A stretch of 9,279 nt of DNA from an uncultured Oscillospiraceae bacterium (GTDB taxonomy: Bacteria; Bacillota; Clostridia; Oscillospirales; Oscillospiraceae), in assembly GCA_910587395.1 (NCBI GenBank), contig CAJULJ010000087.1, positions 1-9,279 of the forward strand, given 5' to 3'. The notes under the pieces are model-generated. The model was not told the origin of the DNA. It saw nothing but the letters and a program-made list of their open reading frames with translations, and did not search any database. Of the stretch, positions 5,418 through 9,279 are shown piece by piece. The position numbers were made by a program, and so were the translations under genes. The stretch's first letter is position 1, and each line of letters starts with the position of its first letter.

Positions 5418-5714
5418 TCACCGCCGCCAGAGTTTTAGGGCAAACTCCAGGAAGGCCAATGCGTTTCCAAGCAACAGGACAATAAAAAATGGCGTCGGGT
5501 GGCACCTGCTGAAAGGCGAACACTTTTTGCTCTTGGGCAATTTGTGATGGAAACAGGCGGCAACTCCCGCGCAACCCGTCGCGGGCATCAGGGCAAAGGG
5601 CAGCGCTACGGCAAAGTCGGGGATTTTGAGGGTCGCGCCTAGCGCCGCCAGCGCAAGCAGCATGGCGGTAAATTGTAAAAGCTCATATTTTTCGTACTTT
5701 CCCAAGCCCTTCAC
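5418..5714 (-). CDS. Small hydrophobic membrane protein, unrecognised
   Basis: About 98 residues if the GTG at 5714 is the start (MKGLGKYEKYELLQF); a TTG at 5705 is also possible, and the open frame continues upstream to 5795 with sequence that looks non-coding. Three hydrophobic segments are visible: FTAMLLALAALGATL, FAVALPFALMPATGCAGVAA and PFFIVLLLGNALAFLEFAL. They suggest a three-pass membrane protein with a basic, cysteine-containing loop between the second and third (HHKLPKSKKCSPFSRCHP). The family is not recognised. It is followed closely by the DUF1294 gene. The ribosome binding site is weak (AGGG at a suitable distance for GTG), so confidence in the start is low. Confidence 0.6.
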   Translation of the reverse strand: MKGLGKYEKYELLQFTAMLLALAALGATLKIPDFAVALPFALMPATGCAGVAACFHHKLPKSKKCSPFSRCHPTPFFIVLLLGNALAFLEFALKLWRR

Positions 5715-5778
5715 CCCGCTCGCCCTGCCGTGAAAACAGAAGCTGGTACAAAAAAACGCCCTGCCGCCAAAATTTCTC

Positions 5779-5807
5779 TTGACGCGGGACGGCAATTATG
5801 GTATCAT
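5779..5807 (+). promoter_or_regulatory. rpoB promoter
   Basis: TTGACG (5779-5784) and TATCAT (5802-5807) are separated by 17 bases; each box matches the consensus at five of six positions. The predicted start lies near 5814. It is the only good plus-strand promoter seen before rpoB. Confidence 0.8.
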
Positions 5808-5813
5808 TAACTG

Positions 5814-5975
5814 CTTTTATACACAGGCGGTTGTAGAAAGCCCTTCCCACCTGTTACAGTGAGTATAGCAGATTTGCACAAAGAACGCAAGAGGAAATTT
5901 CAAGAACCTGACAACTGCCCCGGGCGTGCTAATTCCCGGCCCGGAATTATCTACGAAGTGGAGCGTGATCAGCAT
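5814..5975 (+). promoter_or_regulatory. rpoB leader region
   Basis: About 160 untranslated bases precede the chosen rpoB ATG. Two possible small hairpins are present: 5823-5830 with 5847-5854 (one mismatch) and AATTCC/GGAATT at 5931-5936 with 5943-5948. No known riboswitch or L10-leader fold is recognised. The rpoB frame itself is open across this leader back to a stop at 5808-5810, so an upstream GTG (5958) or TTG (5874) start cannot be excluded. Confidence 0.5.
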
Positions 5976-8900
5976 ATGGCTAGAGCGGTCAAAGACGTCT
6001 GGTACGGCAAGACCCACCGCAAGAGCTTCGCCCGCACCGAGGAGATTCTGGAGATGCCCTACCTCCTGGAGATCCAGAAGAAGTCCTACAAGTGGTTCCT
6101 GGAGACGGGGCTCCAGGAGGTGTTCAACGATGTGGACTCCATCACCGACTACGCGGGCAACCTGGAGCTTTCCTTCATCAGCTTCTCCATGGACGATCCT
6201 CCCAAGTACACCATTGAGGAGTGCAAGGCCCAGGACATGACCTATGCCGCCCCCATGAAGGTACAGGTCCACCTGCGCAACAAGGCCACCAACGAGATCA
6301 AGGAGCAGTCCATCTTCATGGGCGACTTCCCCATCATGACCGACGCGGGCACCTTCGTCATCAACGGCGCGGAGCGGGTCATCGTGTCCCAGCTGGTGCG
6401 CTCCCCCGGCGTGTACTTCTCCAAGAACGCAGACAAGGCGGACAACATCACCTTCGCCGCCACCGTCATTCCCTACCGGGGCGCGTGGCTGGAGTATGAG
6501 ACCGATTTGTCCGACGTGTTCTATGTCCGCATCGACAAGAACCGCAAGCTGCCCGTCACCTGCCTGATCCGGGCCATCGGCCCCCGCACCGACGCGGGCA
6601 TCATCGACGTATTCGGCGAGGACCCCCGCATTCTGGCCACCCTGGAAAAGGACGCCTGCAAGAGCTACGAGGAGTCCATGCTGGAAATTTACCGCAAGCT
6701 GCGTCCCGGCGAGCCCCCTACGGTGGACTCCGCCGAGAGCCTGATGAACTCCCTGTTCTTCGACCCCCGGCGCTACGACCTGTCCGGGGTGGGCCGGTAC
6801 AAGTTCAACAAGAAGCTGGCCATCTGGACCCGCCTGTCCGGCCAGAAGCTGGGCGCCCCCGTGGCCGACCCCGCCACCGGCGAGATCGTGGCCGAGGCCG
6901 GCGAGGTGCTCACCCGGGAGCGGGCCCGTGAGCTGGACGCCCTGGGCGTCAACGAGGCCGTGGTGGAGGTGGACGACCTCCACACCGGCGTGCATATGGT
7001 GAAGGTGTTCTCCAACGGCATGGTGGACATGGCCAATTTCGTGGACTTTGACCCAGAGAAGGAGGCCGGCATCACCGAAAAGGTATGCGGCAAGGTGCTC
7101 CGGGAGCTGCTGGAGAAGCGGGAGGCCGACGGCCTTAACCAAGAGGATTTCCTCGACCTGCTCCATGATAATATGGACCGTCTCATCCCTAAGCACATCA
7201 CGGTGGACGACATCATGGCGTCCATCAACTACCTCAACTGTCTGGCCTTCGGCGTTGGCACCCCCGACGACATCGACCACCTGGGCAACCGCCGCCTGCG
7301 CTGCGTGGGCGAGCTGCTGCAAAACCAGTTCCGCATCGGCTTCACCCGCATGGAGCGGGTCATCCGGGAGCGCATGACCATCCAGGACCTGGACATCGTC
7401 ACCCCCCAGTCCCTCATCAACATCCGGCCCGTCACTGCCGCCATCAAGGAGTTTTTCGGGTCCTCCCCCCTGTCCCAGTTCATGGACCAGACCAACCCCC
7501 TGGCCGAGCTGACCCATAAGCGCCGCCTGTCCGCCCTGGGCCCCGGCGGTCTGAGCCGCGACCGCGCCTCCTTCGATGTGCGCGATATCCACTACTCCCA
7601 CTACGGCCGCCTGTGCCCCATTGAGACGCCGGAAGGTCCCAACATCGGCCTGATCTCCTATCTGGCCTCCTACGCCCGGGTAAACCGGTACGGCTTCATC
7701 GAGACCCCCTACCGCAAGACCAAAAAGATTCTGGACGACAACGGCAGGTGCATCGCCGTCCAGGTCACCAACGAAGTGGAGTATATGACCGCAGACGTGG
7801 AGGACGAGTTCAATGTGGCCCAGGCCACCGAGCCGGTGGACGAGAACGGCTGCTTCGCCCGCACCCGCGTGGCCTGCCGCCACCGCAACGAGATCATCGA
7901 GGTGGACCGGGACCGGGTGGATTTTGTGGACGTGTCCCCCAAAATGATGGTGTCTGTGGCCTCCGCCCAGATTCCCTTCCTTCAGAACGACGACGCCAAC
8001 CGCGCCCTGATGGGCGCCAACATGCAGCGTCAGGCCGTGCCCCTGCTGACCACCGAGGCCCCCATTGTGGCCACCGGCCAGGAGTACAAAAACTGCCAGG
8101 ACTCCGAGGTGGTGGTGCTGGCCGAGGGCGACGGCGTGGTCACCAGCGTGGACGCCACCCATATCTCCGTGCGCTACGACGGCATGGGCGAGAAGGAGTA
8201 CAAGCTGACCAAGTACCAGCGCTCCAACCACGGCACCTGCATTCACCAGCGGCCCATCGTGTCCGTGGGCGACCGGGTCCAGGCCCGGGACACCCTGGCC
8301 GACGGCCAGTCCACCTCCAACGGTGAGATCGCCCTGGGCAAGAACATCCTCATGGGCTTCATGACCTGGGAGGGCTACAACTACGAGGACGCCATCCTGC
8401 TCAACGAGCGGATGGTGAAGGAGGACGTGTTCACCTCCATCCACATCGAGGAATACGAGACCGAGGCCCGGGACACCAAGCTGGGCCCCGAGGAAATTAC
8501 CAGAGACATCACCAACGTGGGCGAGGACGCCCTGAAGGACCTGGACGAGCGCGGCATCATCCGCGTGGGCGCCGAGGTCCGGGCGGGCGATTACCTGGTG
8601 GGCAAGGTCACCCCCAAGGGCGAGACCGAGATGACCGCCGAGGAGCGCCTGCTGCGCGCCATCTTCGGTGAAAAGGCCCACGAGACCCGGGACACATCCC
8701 TGAAGGTGCCCCACGGCGAGTACGGCATCGTGGTGGACGTGAAGGTGTTCTCCCGGGAGGAGGGCGCGGAGCTGTCTCCCGGCGTCAATCAGGTGGTCCG
8801 AGTCTATATTGCACAGAAACGCAAGATCTCCGTGGGCGACAAGATGGCCGGCCGCCACGGCAACAAGGGCGTGGTGTCCCGCATCATGCCCCAGGAGGAT

Positions 8901-9279
8901 ATGCCCTTCCTGCCCGACGGCACCCCGCTGGACATCGTACTGAACCCCCTGGGCGTGCCCTCCCGTATGAACATCGGGCAGGTGCTGGAGGTCCACTTGG
9001 GCTACGCCGCCAAGGCTCTGGGCTGGAAGGTGGCCACCCCCATCTTCAACGGCGCCGACGAGCAGGACATCGCCGACACCCTCAAGCTGGCCGGGCTCCG
9101 TGAGGACGGCAAGAGCTGGCTGTACGACGGCCGCACCGGCGAGCGCTTTGACAACCCCGTCACTGTGGGTTATGTGTACTTCCTCAAGCTCCACCACTTG
9201 GTGGACGACAAGATCCACGCCCGTTCCACCGGCCCCTACTCCCTGGTCACCCAGCAGCCCCTGGGCGGCAAGGCCCAGT
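5976..9279 (+). CDS. rpoB: DNA-directed RNA polymerase subunit beta (3' end outside window)
   Basis: The beta subunit forms half of the RNA polymerase active centre and the rifampicin pocket. The open frame has 1101 codons here without interruption; the family usually has about 1200 in Firmicutes, so the last part (end of the active-site/clamp region) is cut off. Seen in order: N-terminal WYGKTHRKSFARTEEILEMP, the FVINGAERVIVSQLVRSPGVY block, rifampicin region (about 493-530) with Asp504, His514 and Ser519 equal to E. coli D516, H526 and S531, the CPIETPEGPNIGL block, NYEDAILLNERMV, and GDKMAGRHGNKG with Lys956 and Lys964 matching the catalytic lysines. The ATG was chosen from the start of homology; GGAG lies 12 bases upstream, which is rather far. 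It has its own promoter, and no ribosomal protein gene precedes it. Codons end almost always in G or C. Confidence 0.98.
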   Translation, partial: MARAVKDVWYGKTHRKSFARTEEILEMPYLLEIQKKSYKWFLETGLQEVFNDVDSITDYAGNLELSFISFSMDDPPKYTIEECKAQDMTYAAPMKVQVHLRNKATNEIKEQSIFMGDFPIMTDAGTFVINGAERVIVSQLVRSPGVYFSKNADKADNITFAATVIPYRGAWLEYETDLSDVFYVRIDKNRKLPVTCLIRAIGPRTDAGIIDVFGEDPRILATLEKDACKSYEESMLEIYRKLRPGEPPTVDSAESLMNSLFFDPRRYDLSGVGRYKFNKKLAIWTRLSGQKLGAPVADPATGEIVAEAGEVLTRERARELDALGVNEAVVEVDDLHTGVHMVKVFSNGMVDMANFVDFDPEKEAGITEKVCGKVLRELLEKREADGLNQEDFLDLLHDNMDRLIPKHITVDDIMASINYLNCLAFGVGTPDDIDHLGNRRLRCVGELLQNQFRIGFTRMERVIRERMTIQDLDIVTPQSLINIRPVTAAIKEFFGSSPLSQFMDQTNPLAELTHKRRLSALGPGGLSRDRASFDVRDIHYSHYGRLCPIETPEGPNIGLISYLASYARVNRYGFIETPYRKTKKILDDNGRCIAVQVTNEVEYMTADVEDEFNVAQATEPVDENGCFARTRVACRHRNEIIEVDRDRVDFVDVSPKMMVSVASAQIPFLQNDDANRALMGANMQRQAVPLLTTEAPIVATGQEYKNCQDSEVVVLAEGDGVVTSVDATHISVRYDGMGEKEYKLTKYQRSNHGTCIHQRPIVSVGDRVQARDTLADGQSTSNGEIALGKNILMGFMTWEGYNYEDAILLNERMVKEDVFTSIHIEEYETEARDTKLGPEEITRDITNVGEDALKDLDERGIIRVGAEVRAGDYLVGKVTPKGETEMTAEERLLRAIFGEKAHETRDTSLKVPHGEYGIVVDVKVFSREEGAELSPGVNQVVRVYIAQKRKISVGDKMAGRHGNKGVVSRIMPQEDMPFLPDGTPLDIVLNPLGVPSRMNIGQVLEVHLGYAAKALGWKVATPIFNGADEQDIADTLKLAGLREDGKSWLYDGRTGERFDNPVTVGYVYFLKLHHLVDDKIHARSTGPYSLVTQQPLGGKAQ

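Noticed and set aside
5490..5515. GGGTGGCACCTG, also found near 1229-1240
   Set aside because: A 12-base match between a coding region and the tRNA spacer, without matching flanks. Probably chance in a G/C-rich sequence.
5721..5766. Ten-base direct repeat CGCCCTGCCG at 5721-5730 and 5757-5766
   Set aside because: Short, G/C-rich and without a third copy or a clear link to the rpoB promoter or to the opposite gene; not enough to call an operator.
5817..9218. A 1133-codon open frame on the minus strand opposite rpoB
   Set aside because: It is the exact complement of rpoB with an extreme G/C third-position bias, which removes stop codons on the other strand. The product is a low-complexity His/Val/Gly/Leu-rich string with no domain.
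1..9279. CRISPR array or complete insertion sequence
   Set aside because: No regularly spaced repeats with unique spacers and no transposase with terminal inverted repeats are visible. The only mobile-element signal is the broken serine recombinase.

Overview
The window looks like a piece of a Clostridia chromosome, most likely the Oscillospiraceae/Flavonifractor-Lawsonibacter sort. The reasons are a strongly G/C-ending codon bias in rpoB, an IreB-family protein, a secreted SH3-NlpC/P60 enzyme, a DUF4358/transglutaminase lipoprotein and a Firmicutes-type serine recombinase remnant. The species assignment is an inference from protein style and base composition, not from a database search.

Left part (1-1116, + strand): the C-terminal part of a large serine recombinase. 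It is visibly lower in G+C than the rest, and its reading frame is broken near position 49. It abuts a tRNA locus transcribed the other way. That locus (about 1115-1498, - strand) has a good promoter, two tRNA-like 5'-half remnants in tandem, one intact tRNA-Ala(CGC) with encoded CCA, and a hairpin-plus-T-run terminator whose T-run overlaps the recombinase stop codon.

Middle part (1530-5714, all - strand): a series of envelope-related genes. In order of transcription from the right they are a 98-residue membrane protein, a DUF1294 membrane protein, a terminator, a consensus promoter with phased GTTACAA repeats, an unrecognised 96-residue protein, a secreted two-SH3 NlpC/P60 hydrolase, a terminator, an ireB promoter, ireB, a strong terminator, and a two-DUF4358 + transglutaminase lipoprotein. 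IreB belongs to the PASTA-kinase signalling pathway that controls envelope homeostasis in Enterococcus, and its neighbours here are secreted or surface proteins. A common envelope theme is plausible but is an inference.

Right part (5779-9279, + strand): rpoB, the RNA polymerase beta subunit, with its own promoter and a leader of about 160 nt. It runs off the right edge after 1101 codons. The rifampicin-binding region has the sensitive-type residues. No ribosomal protein gene precedes rpoB in this window, so it appears uncoupled from rplJ/rplL here.

I did not find a convincing undescribed defence or mobile system. The parts most worth a second look are the tandem tRNA 5'-half remnants, the phased repeats at the start of the transcript of the unrecognised gene, and the terminator placed immediately before the lipoprotein ribosome binding site.
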